Origin: Terriglobia bacterium | GTDB taxonomy: Bacteria > Acidobacteriota > Terriglobia > Acidiferrales > UBA7541 | Length of the DNA: 64,000 nucleotides | NCBI GenBank assembly: GCA_023512135.1 | Contig: JAIMAG010000003.1 | Coordinates: 62,001 to 126,000 of the forward strand | Direction of reading: 5' to 3' | Shown here: piece by piece, positions 1 through 7,755 of the stretch | Layout of the letters: each line of letters opens with the position of its first letter | Numbering within the stretch: the stretch's first letter is position 1 | Made by a program: the position numbers and the translations under genes | The notes under the pieces: generated by a model | What the model saw: the letters and a program-made list of their open reading frames with translations, nothing else | The model's database searches: none | Told to the model about the DNA's origin: nothing

Positions 1-62
1 GTGGCCAGCACCATCAGCAAGAACAAGAAGATGAAACCCCGGAGCAAAGCACGACCGCACAT
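1..62 (-). CDS. Secreted or membrane protein, N-terminal fragment
   Basis: Only the first 20 codons of a minus-strand gene lie inside the window. They encode a short basic start (MCGRALLRG) followed by an unbroken hydrophobic stretch rich in Phe and Leu, as in a signal peptide or a first membrane segment. The start is ATG at 62, with a purine-rich AAGGGGG four bases upstream as ribosome binding site. The function cannot be told from this fragment. It is divergent from the copper ATPase, about 190 bases away. Confidence 0.55.
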   Translation of the reverse strand, partial: MCGRALLRGFIFLFLLMVLA

Positions 63-251
63 GGAACCCCCTTGGCGAGTAGGTTTGGCCAAACTCGACG
101 CTGCAGGGTAATCGCGAACGGCAACTGCGTCAATCGCAGGATGAAATACCTGCAGGTTGCCGGACGAGGCGCGACAATTTTCTCCGGCTGTTTGTAGTAC
201 CCTGTAGCCTGGCCTATCCGGCTTGCATCCAAAACTGCAGCGAGGCTGACC

Positions 252-2765
252 ATGCACGAACACCATCCGCAAGCTTCCCCGGGTTCACCGCTGACAGCTC
301 GACACACCGACCCGGTCTGCGGCATGACGGTTCTGCCCGAAAAAGCTGCAGGGAGCTTGGTGCACGCGGGCACGACCTACTACTTCTGCTGCACACATTG
401 CCTGGAGAAATTCCGCACTGAGCCGGAGAAGTATCTATCGACACCGAAGGCCGCGCGGGCCATGGCGCCCGGGCTGGTGCAGCTCGGCGTGAGCGATGTG
501 CCGCGGGCCGAACCACCGCAGCCGCCCGGCGTCGCTCTCACCTCTGCCGACTACATCTGCCCGATGGATCCCGATGTTCATGCCACGCAACCCGGCCACT
601 GCCCCAAATGTGGTATGGCCCTGGAACCGGCTATCCCGGAAACTGCTACGAAAACGGAATACACCTGTCCAATGCATCCGGAAGTGGTGCAGGACCGCCC
701 GGGCACGTGTCCCAAGTGCGGCATGGCGCTGGAGCCGCGCGTGGTCACGCTGGAAGAGCCAGCGAATCCAGAACTGGCGGAGATGAGCCGGCGGTTCTGG
801 ATCAGCCTGCTGCTGACGGCGCCCCTGGTACTGGTGGCCATGGGCGAGATGCTGCTGGGTCCGTGGCTCGAGCAACTGCTCACCACGAACGGGCAGAGGT
901 GGCTCCAGCTCGTGCTGGCCACACCGGTGGTGCTGTGGGGCGGTTGGCCGTTTTTCGTGCGCGGGTGGCAGTCCGTCGTGCGGCGCAGCCCGAACATGTT
1001 CACGCTGATCGCGATGGGCACCGGGGCCGCCTACGGCTACAGCGTGCTGGCCGTTGTGGCGCCGCAGATGTTTCCCGCCTCGTTCCGGACTAACGGGCAG
1101 GTCGCCGTGTATTTCGAAGCTGCTGCTGTCATCACCACGCTGGTGTTGCTGGGCCAGGTGCTCGAGCTCCGCGCCCGCGCACAGACCTCCGGCGCTATCC
1201 GGCGCCTGCTGGGATTGGCCCCGAAAACAGCGCGGCTGGTGCGCGCAGACGGCACCGAAGTGGATGTGCCGGTCGAGCAGATTGCCGTCGGGGATCGACT
1301 GCGAGTGCGTCCGGGCGAAAAGATTCCGGTGGATGGCATCGTCGTGGAAGGCACAAGCAGTGTAGACGAATCCATGCTCACCGGCGAGCCGATACCCGCC
1401 GAAAAATACCCGGGCAGCGCCGTAACGGGTGGCACCGTAAACCAGACCGGCAGCTTTTTGATGCAGGCGACCCGGGTGGGCCGGGAGACCTTATTGGCGC
1501 AAATCGTGCGCATGGTGAGCCAGGCACAGCGCAGCCGCGCGCCCATTCAACGACTGGCCGACCGCGTCTCGGCATTCTTTGTGCCGGCGGTAGTAGCGGT
1601 GGCGCTGTTGACCTTCGTCGCCTGGAGCCTGTGGGGGCCGGAGCCGCGCATGGCTCATGCGCTGGTCAGCGCCGTGGCGGTGCTGATCATCGCCTGTCCG
1701 TGCGCGCTGGGTCTGGCTACGCCGATGTCCATCATGGTGGGAACTGGCCGCGGCGCAACCGTGGGTGTGCTGATCAGGGACGCCGAAGCCCTAGAAACGA
1801 TGGAGAAGGTAGACACGCTCGTTGTGGACAAAACAGGCACCCTGACCGAAGGCCGGCCCGAGCTGGTGTCCGTAGAAGCCTTGGATGGGTTCAGCACCAA
1901 CGAACTGATCCGACTGGCCGCCAGCCTGGAACGCGCCAGCGAACATCCCCTGGCCGCAGCGATTGTGCGCGGAGCGGAACAGCGCGGAATCACACTGGTG
2001 GCCGTCGAACAGTTTCGATCGCACACCGGCCTCGGCGTCACCGGAAGGGTTGCCGGAAGAGAAGTTGTGCTGGGGAACCGTGCGCTGCTCGAACAGCTCG
2101 GGATTGACGCCACACCGCTCGAACAGGCCGCAGAACGATTGCGGCGGGCTGGACAAACCGTGATGCTGCTGGCCGTGGACGGCCGCGCGGCCGGTCTGCT
2201 GGGTGTGGCGGATCCCATCAAAGACTCGGCGCGAGAAGCCATCCGCGCCCTGCACGCCGAGGGCCTGCGCATCGTGATGTTGACCGGCGACAGCCGCACC
2301 ACCGCCGAAGCGGTCGCGCGGGAACTGGGCATCGACGAAGTGATCGCTGAGGTCGCACCCGGGGAAAAACACGACGTCGTCCGCCAACTGCAACAGCAGG
2401 GTCGCGTCGTGGCCATGGCCGGCGACGGCGTCAACGACGCTCCGGCGCTCGCTGCCGCGCAGGTGGGCATCGCCATGGGCAGTGGAACCGACATTGCCAT
2501 GGAAAGCGCGGGCATCACTTTGCTGCGCGGCGACCTGCGCGGTATCGTGCGTGCACGCCGCTTGAGTCGGGCGGTGATGCGCAACATCCGGCAGAACCTG
2601 CTTTTTGCTTTCCTGTACAACATGCTGGGAGTGCCGGTCGCTGCCGGCTTGTTGTATCCCAGCTTCGGACTCCTGCTCAGCCCGATGATCGCGGCCGCAG
2701 CGATGACGTTCAGTTCCGTTTCCGTGATCGGCAATGCGTTGCGACTGCGCAGCGTAGAGCTGTAG
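252..2765 (+). CDS. copA: Copper-type P1B ATPase with YHS and two CPM/CPKC metal-binding repeats
   Basis: An 837-residue inner-membrane metal exporter that couples ATP hydrolysis to removal of a soft metal, most likely Cu(I) or Ag(I). Visible order: a Cys-rich YHS domain (about 19-62), two short repeats of the form CPM(D/H)P...[10 protein letters not shown] (about 100-126 and 136-162), then the transport core. Core motifs are TGE at 377-379, the intramembrane CPC at 482-484, DKTGT with the phosphorylated Asp526, SEHPLA, and GDGVND from 724. There is no classical GMTCxxC HMA domain, so metal sensing rests on the YHS and paired repeats. A weak promoter-like TTGTAG-N17-TATCCG lies at 192-220, and GAGG precedes the ATG. 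The gene stands alone, with no copper chaperone or regulator beside it. Confidence 0.95.
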   Translation: MHEHHPQASPGSPLTARHTDPVCGMTVLPEKAAGSLVHAGTTYYFCCTHCLEKFRTEPEKYLSTPKAARAMAPGLVQLGVSDVPRAEPPQPPGVALTSADYICPMDPDVHATQPGHCPKCGMALEPAIPETATKTEYTCPMHPEVVQDRPGTCPKCGMALEPRVVTLEEPANPELAEMSRRFWISLLLTAPLVLVAMGEMLLGPWLEQLLTTNGQRWLQLVLATPVVLWGGWPFFVRGWQSVVRRSPNMFTLIAMGTGAAYGYSVLAVVAPQMFPASFRTNGQVAVYFEAAAVITTLVLLGQVLELRARAQTSGAIRRLLGLAPKTARLVRADGTEVDVPVEQIAVGDRLRVRPGEKIPVDGIVVEGTSSVDESMLTGEPIPAEKYPGSAVTGGTVNQTGSFLMQATRVGRETLLAQIVRMVSQAQRSRAPIQRLADRVSAFFVPAVVAVALLTFVAWSLWGPEPRMAHALVSAVAVLIIACPCALGLATPMSIMVGTGRGATVGVLIRDAEALETMEKVDTLVVDKTGTLTEGRPELVSVEALDGFSTNELIRLAASLERASEHPLAAAIVRGAEQRGITLVAVEQFRSHTGLGVTGRVAGREVVLGNRALLEQLGIDATPLEQAAERLRRAGQTVMLLAVDGRAAGLLGVADPIKDSAREAIRALHAEGLRIVMLTGDSRTTAEAVARELGIDEVIAEVAPGEKHDVVRQLQQQGRVVAMAGDGVNDAPALAAAQVGIAMGSGTDIAMESAGITLLRGDLRGIVRARRLSRAVMRNIRQNLLFAFLYNMLGVPVAAGLLYPSFGLLLSPMIAAAAMTFSSVSVIGNALRLRSVEL

Positions 2766-2893
2766 CCGAAGCACCAAAAGAGAGCTATGCACACAACCGG
2801 AAACCCGAGGCAACCAAAACGTCGCACACCCCCGCTGGCGCGGGTTTCGTGTGCTGCGGAAGCCAAGCCCGCGCTGCTATAATGGAACGCGAA

Positions 2894-3136
2894 ATGACCT
2901 TTCTCGAGCTCACCTTCGAGCTGCAACGGCCGCTCCAGCCGGAGCAGCTCCGACGTCTCGGCGAGTTTGCCAATACATACGGCCTGCGGCGATTTCGTGT
3001 GGACCCATCGGGGCGGCGACTGAGCTTCGAATACGACGCTTCGCGGCTGAAAGCAACCGAGGTGATGCACGTGCTGCAACGGGCCAAGATTCCCGTGGCA
3101 CGCAAGCTGGAACCCGAAGAAGTGCTGAGTCTGTGA
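2894..3136 (+). CDS. Small conserved-looking protein of unknown function
   Basis: About 80 residues, soluble, with no membrane segment or recognised motif. It has an alternating hydrophobic pattern, then a basic helix and an acidic C-terminal end (KLEPEEVLSL). I do not recognise the family. The start is uncertain. ATG 2894 (MTFLEL) is chosen because a perfect TATAAT (2878-2883) lies just upstream, which would place transcription start almost at this codon. ATG 2882 overlaps that box, and the frame stays open to 2849. A strong hairpin follows the stop codon. It is probably its own transcription unit downstream of the metal ATPase. Confidence 0.5.
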   Translation: MTFLELTFELQRPLQPEQLRRLGEFANTYGLRRFRVDPSGRRLSFEYDASRLKATEVMHVLQRAKIPVARKLEPEEVLSL

Positions 3137-3508
3137 AGAAAAAGGGGCGGGGGCTCCTGCTTGGGTTCAGGAGCCCCTCCAGGCACATTCCGTGAGAACC
3201 CGGCTCGAAGGCCGAGTCATGGGGTCATCCATCCTAGCTTCCCTCTCAGAGGCAGGTGGGAAACGATCTCCGTTAGCCGGAAGAGCGAGCCCCTTCCCCC
3301 TCGTCCTCCGAATAACGAAAATCGTTGGAATGTGCCCATGCCCTCTGCCTCAGCAAACAACGAACCAACCTCGAACCACCCACCGTTATTTCCGTGTATC
3401 TCTATTGAACTGAAAAATAATGAGTTATTCTGCTGCGCCGGAAAGATGTCGGCATTGCTCCCGGCTGCCTGGTTGTCAAATTGGGAGCGCAGTTCCGGTT
3501 CGGGCCAG
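3137..3508. other. Gene-free gap between the small protein and doxX
   Basis: No convincing coding region. It holds the hairpin at 3149-3178 and then a mixed, less GC-rich stretch. Open frames on both strands here have no start signals, no domain and poor composition. A segment near 3255-3305 on the plus strand (GGTGGGAA ... AGCCGGAAGA) superficially recalls the 3' half of a cobalamin riboswitch, but the 5' half is absent, so I do not call one. Confidence 0.5.
3149..3178 (-). terminator. Strong hairpin, terminator-like in the minus direction
   Basis: A perfect 10-bp stem (GGGGCTCCTG with CAGGAGCCCC) closes an 8-base loop. On the plus strand no T-run follows. On the minus strand the stem is followed after a short GC-rich spacer by TTTTT, so it would better stop transcripts coming from the doxX side. 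It may act in both directions. Confidence 0.5.
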
Positions 3509-3970
3509 CTAGCTCCGCGTCGCCGACGAAGAACGGCCAGCAATCACGGAGTCCACTGACCAACGCCCGCCGCCTTTGACCAGCAAGGCCAAGGCCAGGC
3601 CAATGGCCAGCAGGTGGTACTCGAATCCTTCACCCTGCTGCTGCCCGGCCCAGTTCATGAAGAAACCATGCTGCCAGTGCACAAGGAAAATAGCGCCTGC
3701 CATCACCATGCCGATACCCAGCGCCGCAACGCGGGTCAGCAGGCCGAAAATCAGGCCCAGCGACCCGAAGAACTCGGCGAAGATCACCAGCACCGTGATG
3801 ACAGCGGGCATGCCCATCTGCCCGAAGAAGTCAATGGTGGCAGAAAACCCGCCCCCGCCGAACCAGCCCAGCAGCTTCTGGGCTCCGTGCGGGAAAAAAA
3901 CGATGCCGAGTGCCAATCGCAAGACAATCGTGGATGGGTCGTTGTCGGTCGCAAACAGTTTCCGCAGCAT
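3509..3970 (-). CDS. DoxX family membrane protein
   Basis: A 153-residue inner-membrane protein with four predicted hydrophobic segments and the DoxX/DoxD family signature near the start (FFPHGAQKLLGWFGGGGF), followed by a long hydrophobic run containing FAEFFGSLGLIFGL. DoxX-like proteins are linked in the literature to quinone-dependent redox chemistry and oxidative stress, but the exact substrate is unknown for most members. ATG at 3970 is preceded by GAGGAGG at good spacing. It is transcribed away from the PEP-CTERM gene and separated from it by a clear terminator, so it is likely monocistronic. A second DoxX protein sits at 25976. Confidence 0.88.
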   Translation of the reverse strand: MLRKLFATDNDPSTIVLRLALGIVFFPHGAQKLLGWFGGGGFSATIDFFGQMGMPAVITVLVIFAEFFGSLGLIFGLLTRVAALGIGMVMAGAIFLVHWQHGFFMNWAGQQQGEGFEYHLLAIGLALALLVKGGGRWSVDSVIAGRSSSATRS

Positions 3971-4188
3971 CTCGAGCCTCCTCAGGGAAAGAGAATTGAC
4001 CCGGGGATAAATAGACTTACCCTTGCTTAGGATGCACGAACTGGCTCCGACGCTTCAACCCGTGGCACATCGACAGCCGCATCAGAGGCCACGACGACTA
4101 TCGAAGCCGACAAGGCCCAGCGCAGATCCGTGGCGGAAGGATAATGGTGCGCACTCCGGCCTGCAGGTGCCGCAAACACGTGGCGTGC

Positions 4189-4224
4189 AAAAAAGGAAAG
4201 CCCCGCTGAGTGGTCAACGGGGCT
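4189..4224 (-). terminator. Rho-independent terminator of the PEP-CTERM gene
   Basis: On the minus strand AGCCCCG and CGGGGCT form a 7-bp stem around a 12-base loop, followed by TTCC and then TTTTTT. It lies 27 bases beyond the PEP-CTERM stop codon and matches a classical intrinsic terminator. Confidence 0.85.
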
Positions 4225-4251
4225 CGAGCCGTTTTCAGAGGGGGGAAGCAA

Positions 4252-4968
4252 TCAGGCTGCGCGTCTTCGTCGCAACAGACCGGCTACAGCCAGCAAGCCG
4301 CTGCCAAACAGAGTCAAGGTGCCGGGCTCTGGCGTATGCAAGCTGATTTCTCCGGTCTGCAGTGGGCCCTTCTGTTCATCCCAGCTCGCCAGGACCATGG
4401 AAAAGTGGAAGGTCGAGTCCGGGCCGAAGTTTGCGGGGTCCAATCCCAGATAGGCGAGCAGCGCGGGATGCATCTGTCCCGTGATCATGCCAGACAGCAG
4501 AAAATGAATCGGGCCTGTGCAATTCGTATCGAAACAATCCAATTGGGTCCAGCGGGTGACATCGGAAAACTGACCCTGAAAAAGAATCGTGCCGGCCGGA
4601 ATGCCGGTCAAAGCCTCGAACTCGGCGCTAGCAATGATCTTGATTTCCCCTCCGGCATAGAGCAGCATGGTGTACGGATCGTTCGGGTCGGGACCCATAA
4701 ATGGGCCCGTGTAGAAGATCACATCACCCAGCGAGCCGTTTAAGGCAATGCCCGTCGTCGAGGAAATGGAAACTAACGTGGACCATTCGGCCTGCGGCAC
4801 CGGATCCAGGCCCGCCACATAGGGATCGTTGGTGATCCGCGTGGCACCCAGCGCCTGGGTGTGCACCAGACCACCGGAATAGCCGAATGTTACACTGTCG
4901 GCCAAAGCTGGCGCAGGCATCGTCACTGCGACGAGCGCGAGCAGCCAAAGTTGCATCAAAAATCGCAT
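4252..4968 (-). CDS. PEP-CTERM sorting-domain secreted protein
   Basis: A 238-residue exported protein. The N-terminus is a signal peptide with cleavage after ALA (about residue 23). The middle is Gly/Thr/Pro-rich with no catalytic motif. The C-terminus is a PEP-CTERM tail: PEPGT, a hydrophobic helix, then RRRR. In this system an exosortase processes such proteins at the envelope, often together with extracellular polysaccharide. No exosortase is in this window. ATG 4968 is chosen because GGAGGGG lies seven bases upstream. A TTG at 4974 is in frame but too close to that site. The family of the body domain is not recognised. Confidence 0.85.
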   Translation of the reverse strand: MRFLMQLWLLALVAVTMPAPALADSVTFGYSGGLVHTQALGATRITNDPYVAGLDPVPQAEWSTLVSISSTTGIALNGSLGDVIFYTGPFMGPDPNDPYTMLLYAGGEIKIIASAEFEALTGIPAGTILFQGQFSDVTRWTQLDCFDTNCTGPIHFLLSGMITGQMHPALLAYLGLDPANFGPDSTFHFSMVLASWDEQKGPLQTGEISLHTPEPGTLTLFGSGLLAVAGLLRRRRAA

Positions 4969-5372
4969 CTTCAAACCCCTCCAAATCGCACTCGAAACCG
5001 TGCAACAGTTGCAGCAATCGAACTGCCAGAAATTTCGTCAGCTAAATAGCTGCGTTTGCATTGCAGATGACACAGTCGAATAAGGGAGAAGGAAAAGAAA
5101 AAGACAAAAAACTGAAGAAACGTGCATATACTAAAAGTTACTAACTATTCTGTATCATAGAGGCACAGCACCTGTTCCACAATGAAACAGCAGGGGATCG
5201 TTCCCTCTTCGGCTCTGCGTGCCGTGGCTCCATGCGAGTCAGCATAGAGCAAGTGCGTTGAATCAGATTGCGAGCCGCCTGAACACACAAGAATTGTGGC
5301 CATCACAAGTTCTCATGCGTTTTGCTTTGCACCTTCGGCCAGCAGCGGTACACTCTGGCCGAACAAACACCA
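4969..5372. other. AT- and purine-rich gap, no gene seen
   Basis: About 400 bases between the divergent PEP-CTERM gene and a membrane protein. It contains a purine-only-like tract (about 5073-5117) and an AT-rich patch at 5120-5160 with several -10-like hexamers on both strands (TATCAT 5153-5158 on plus). It most likely holds the promoters of both flanking genes. I cannot assign a -35 box with confidence. Confidence 0.5.
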
Positions 5373-5975
5373 ATGCCCTTTCGACGACTGCGGTGGTTGC
5401 TCCTGATCTGGCTGTTCATCTGGGTGCCCGCCTATGCTCGCACCTGGGGCTGGGCAAATTTCCTGTTGCTGTGTGATGTGGCCATGTTCCTGACGGTGCT
5501 TGGCGTCTGGCGGGCGAATGCGGTCTTGCTGTCGAGTCAGGCGGTAGTGACTCTGTTCGCAGCAGTGGTGTGGATGGTGGATGTGAGTTGGAAACTCATA
5601 GCGGGCAGGCATCTATACGGCGGCACCGAATATATGTTCGATCCCGTCTACCCACTTTGGGTGCGTCTGCTTTCGACCTTTCACCTGTGGTTGCCGCTGC
5701 TGTTGCTGTGGGCGTTGCGTCAAACCGGTTACGACAGCCGCGGTTGGATATGGCAAGCCACAATCAGCGTGCCCCTGGTCGCCGTGGGCAGACTGTTCGA
5801 ACGGGCAAAAAATATCAACTTTGCTTTCGCGGACCCGCTGTTTGACCGGCAGTGGGGGCCCGGGCCTCTTCATGTAGTCATCATCAGTCTGTCCCTCATC
5901 GTTTTCGTCTACCTGCCGACCCACCTGTTACTTAAGAAGTTCTTCAGGCGGGCCGAGAGAGCCAGCACGCCATAA
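5373..5975 (+). CDS. Multi-pass membrane protein of unknown function
   Basis: About 200 residues with five or so hydrophobic segments, beginning with a basic PFRRLRW start and a first membrane helix ending in VPAYA. The C-terminus is basic (KKFFRRAERAS), which predicts a cytoplasmic tail. I do not recognise the family and see no active-site motif. ATG 5373 is preferred because the membrane helix begins right after it. The frame is open to a TTG at 5322 that would add 17 polar residues. No strong ribosome binding site precedes either. No operon partner is evident. Confidence 0.7.
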   Translation: MPFRRLRWLLLIWLFIWVPAYARTWGWANFLLLCDVAMFLTVLGVWRANAVLLSSQAVVTLFAAVVWMVDVSWKLIAGRHLYGGTEYMFDPVYPLWVRLLSTFHLWLPLLLLWALRQTGYDSRGWIWQATISVPLVAVGRLFERAKNINFAFADPLFDRQWGPGPLHVVIISLSLIVFVYLPTHLLLKKFFRRAERASTP

Positions 5976-6176
5976 AGTTTTCAACATTTCCACAGCCCAA
6001 CAGACCAAAAGATCGCGCAGAGACAACTGTTAGCTGCTGAGATTTGCACAAAATGACCCTCTGACATCAAACAGCTGGTGCGACCCACCTGTTGCAAAAT
6101 ATTAAAATGCCGAAAATTAACACACGGAAGAAGATTGGGGACAGGCATAGAGGGGGATGTGGAAAATCAGTTTCTC

Positions 6177-6205
6177 TTGACATGGCGGGGGGGCCTGAGT
6201 AGGCT
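6177..6205 (+). promoter_or_regulatory. Sigma-70-type promoter of the 73-residue protein
   Basis: TTGACA (6177-6182), a 17-base spacer, and TAGGCT (6200-6205). It lies 42 bases before the ATG at 6248. The same two hexamers with the same spacing form the rpsT promoter at 9375-9403. Confidence 0.75.
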
Positions 6206-6247
6206 TCTGCCCACATTCCCTTGCCTGAGGCGGCCTTGGAGGGGAAT

Positions 6248-6469
6248 ATGGCCAAAATTGTGCTGACCGGCCGAATTACCGAACTGATTGGTACCCGGCG
6301 CTGGGGCCAGCAAGCCCGGTATATGGTCCAGGTGGCCCTGGAGCGCGACCCCACGTCAAAAGTGCCTGTGAGCGAACGCTACTACTGCAACAGCTTTTAT
6401 GTCGGAGCAGAGGAGGCTTCCGGTCTGCAGCCCGGCCGTATGGTTCGGATCACCCTCGAGCAGGAGTAA
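6248..6469 (+). CDS. Small protein of unknown function with a strong promoter
   Basis: 73 residues, starting MAKIVLTGRITELIG. Soluble, with mixed charge and alternating beta-like hydrophobics, reminiscent in length and pattern of a small beta-barrel, though this is only a guess. No family recognised. The ATG has GGAGGGG a few bases upstream and a consensus promoter at 6177-6205, so it should be well expressed. A hairpin (CCGTCC/GGACGG, 6506-6521) follows but lacks a T-run on this strand. No neighbour shares its orientation closely, so it appears monocistronic. Confidence 0.7.
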   Translation: MAKIVLTGRITELIGTRRWGQQARYMVQVALERDPTSKVPVSERYYCNSFYVGAEEASGLQPGRMVRITLEQE

Positions 6470-6495
6470 GCTGCTCTATCCCCTTCTACTTAAAC

Positions 6496-6504
6496 TTATC
6501 CACA
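6496..6504 (+). other. Perfect DnaA-box-like 9-mer TTATCCACA
   Basis: TTATCCACA matches the consensus DnaA box exactly. Weaker copies lie at 6158-6166 (TTTTCCACA on the minus strand) and 5987-5995 (ATTTCCACA), with an AT-rich stretch at 6090-6125 between them. A single exact 9-mer can occur by chance. No dnaA, dnaN or parAB gene is nearby. Confidence 0.3.
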
Positions 6505-6563
6505 CCGTCCCGGAGGACGGAAAAAAACCCGCCTTGCAAAGAGTCGGAGTGCCACCCCGCTGG

Positions 6564-6863
6564 TCATTCCTGTCTGCGGGATTGAGGCTTTGCAGCCGGA
6601 ACCGGTTTTTTTTCGTCAGAAGAAGGGATCAAGAGGCGGAAGGTTACGGCATTCGAGCAGCCCCCGTCGCCTTCCGGAAAGAGGCACTGAAGTTTGACGC
6701 CGGTCAGAGCAGCGTCACGGTGGGATAAAGCCTGCGCAAATGGAATGAATTCCAAGCGAGCAGGGGCAGGTGCCGGCCTTAAGCTGACGAGGCGGTCAGC
6801 ACGGGTGGGGGTTGCGGCGCCAAGCACGAGGAGTGGAATCGCTACCAGAGACCTGATCATCAT
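6564..6863 (-). CDS. Small secreted protein, hypothetical
   Basis: 99 residues beginning with two Met codons and a typical signal peptide that ends in Ala-Asp (cleavage after about residue 22). The mature part has two Cys residues (CLFPEGDGGC) and a basic, Pro/Lys-rich tail. No family recognised. The start lacks a clear Shine-Dalgarno sequence. The region coding for DEKK contains an A8 run, a place where slippage or assembly error could occur. Reality rests mainly on the signal peptide. Confidence 0.45.
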   Translation of the reverse strand: MMIRSLVAIPLLVLGAATPTRADRLVSLRPAPAPARLEFIPFAQALSHRDAALTGVKLQCLFPEGDGGCSNAVTFRLLIPSSDEKKPVPAAKPQSRRQE

Positions 6864-7048
6864 CGCTTCGCGAGCGATTCTGTTGCAGCGGTCGGCGCGA
6901 CCCTATAGCCAGAAGGCTGGATTTTAACAGTACCCGGGTACTAGAACTGTCATCGCAACAGCTTTGAAATCAAAGCATTACAAAACAGCACGGTTCTCTC
7001 GCAACTTCGGAAACAGAAGATTGGGATATTCTGACCAGAGAAGTGCGC

Positions 7049-7447
7049 TCAGGCCTTTTCTTCCAACTCCAAGGCGGCCGAATTGATGCAGTAGCGAAGT
7101 CCGGTCGGGGCCGGGCCGTCCGGGAAAACGTGGCCGAGGTGGGCGCCACAGCGAGCACAGCGGACCTCAGTGCGGACCATGCCGTAGCTGGTGTCTTCTA
7201 CCTCTTCGATGTTCTGCCTGTCCAGGGGCTGGTAGAAGCTAGGCCAGCCGGTACCCGAGTCAAATTTGGTTTTGGAATCAAACAGCGGCTCGCCGCAGCA
7301 GACGCAGCGGTAGATACCCGGCTTTTTGCAATTCCAGTATTTACCGGTGAATGGCGGCTCGGTGCCTCCCTCGCGGCTAACATAGTACTGTTCGGGAGTG
7401 AGTCGTTTCTTCCATTCCCGTTCATCTTTCTGTGTGCGGTCGCTCAT
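7049..7447 (-). CDS. msrB: Peptide-methionine (R)-S-oxide reductase MsrB
   Basis: 132 residues. Reduces the R-sulfoxide of methionine in damaged proteins, using thioredoxin as reductant. The two zinc-binding pairs are C48/C51 and C97/C100. The catalytic Cys is C120 in [11 protein letters not shown], and the family stretch [13 protein letters not shown] is intact. ATG 7447 has GAGGAG upstream. It diverges from the FmdB-like gene. The trxA gene at 19406 could supply its electrons. Length and motifs are normal for a stand-alone MsrB. Confidence 0.97.
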   Translation of the reverse strand: MSDRTQKDEREWKKRLTPEQYYVSREGGTEPPFTGKYWNCKKPGIYRCVCCGEPLFDSKTKFDSGTGWPSFYQPLDRQNIEEVEDTSYGMVRTEVRCARCGAHLGHVFPDGPAPTGLRYCINSAALELEEKA

Positions 7448-7460
7448 ATGACTCCTCGGC

Positions 7461-7490
7461 TTGACATGGTGGCGAAGCGCTGCCTAGCAT
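7461..7490 (+). promoter_or_regulatory. Promoter of the FmdB-like gene
   Basis: TTGACA (7461-7466), an 18-base spacer, and TAGCAT (7485-7490), ending 49 bases before the ATG at 7540. It lies in the msrB/fmdB divergent gap. Confidence 0.65.
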
Positions 7491-7539
7491 AGCACTGCCG
7501 GCACCCGGACCCAATTCACCGGAGCCGGCAACCTGAGCC

Positions 7540-7755
7540 ATGCCCATCTACGAATACATTTGCGAGGACTGTGGGAAACGTTTTGAGCGGCTGGTGCTTT
7601 CACAGGCCGAGCCGATTGCCTGCCCGCATTGTGCCAGCCAACGCCACACTCTGCAGTTTTCGGTGTTCCAAACAGTGAGTCCGGCAAAATCGGCCAGTGC
7701 ACCCTGCGAAGCGCCGGGGTGTGCCTGGACGCCGCGGGGCTGCGGTTGCAACTAG
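7540..7755 (+). CDS. FmdB family zinc-ribbon protein
   Basis: 71 residues. The N-terminal half is the FmdB/CxxC zinc-ribbon: MPIYEYICEDCG followed about 20 residues later by CPHC, giving a four-Cys metal site. The C-terminus is Cys/Gly-rich (CGCN). The family was first described as a putative regulator of formamidase/methylamide genes, and most members have no proven role. Its stop codon interleaves with that of the convergent methyltransferase gene (CTAG shared). A good promoter lies at 7461-7490. Confidence 0.85.
   Translation: MPIYEYICEDCGKRFERLVLSQAEPIACPHCASQRHTLQFSVFQTVSPAKSASAPCEAPGCAWTPRGCGCN

Noticed and set aside
3190-3310. Resemblance to the 3' half of a cobalamin riboswitch (GGTGGGAA ... 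AGCCGGAAGA)
   Set aside because: The 5' conserved parts and B12-box pairing are missing, and no B12-related gene follows. A covariance-model search would settle it.
3217-3543. 108-codon minus-strand open frame in the gap before doxX
   Set aside because: No ribosome binding site, no domain, irregular composition, and it overlaps the end of doxX.
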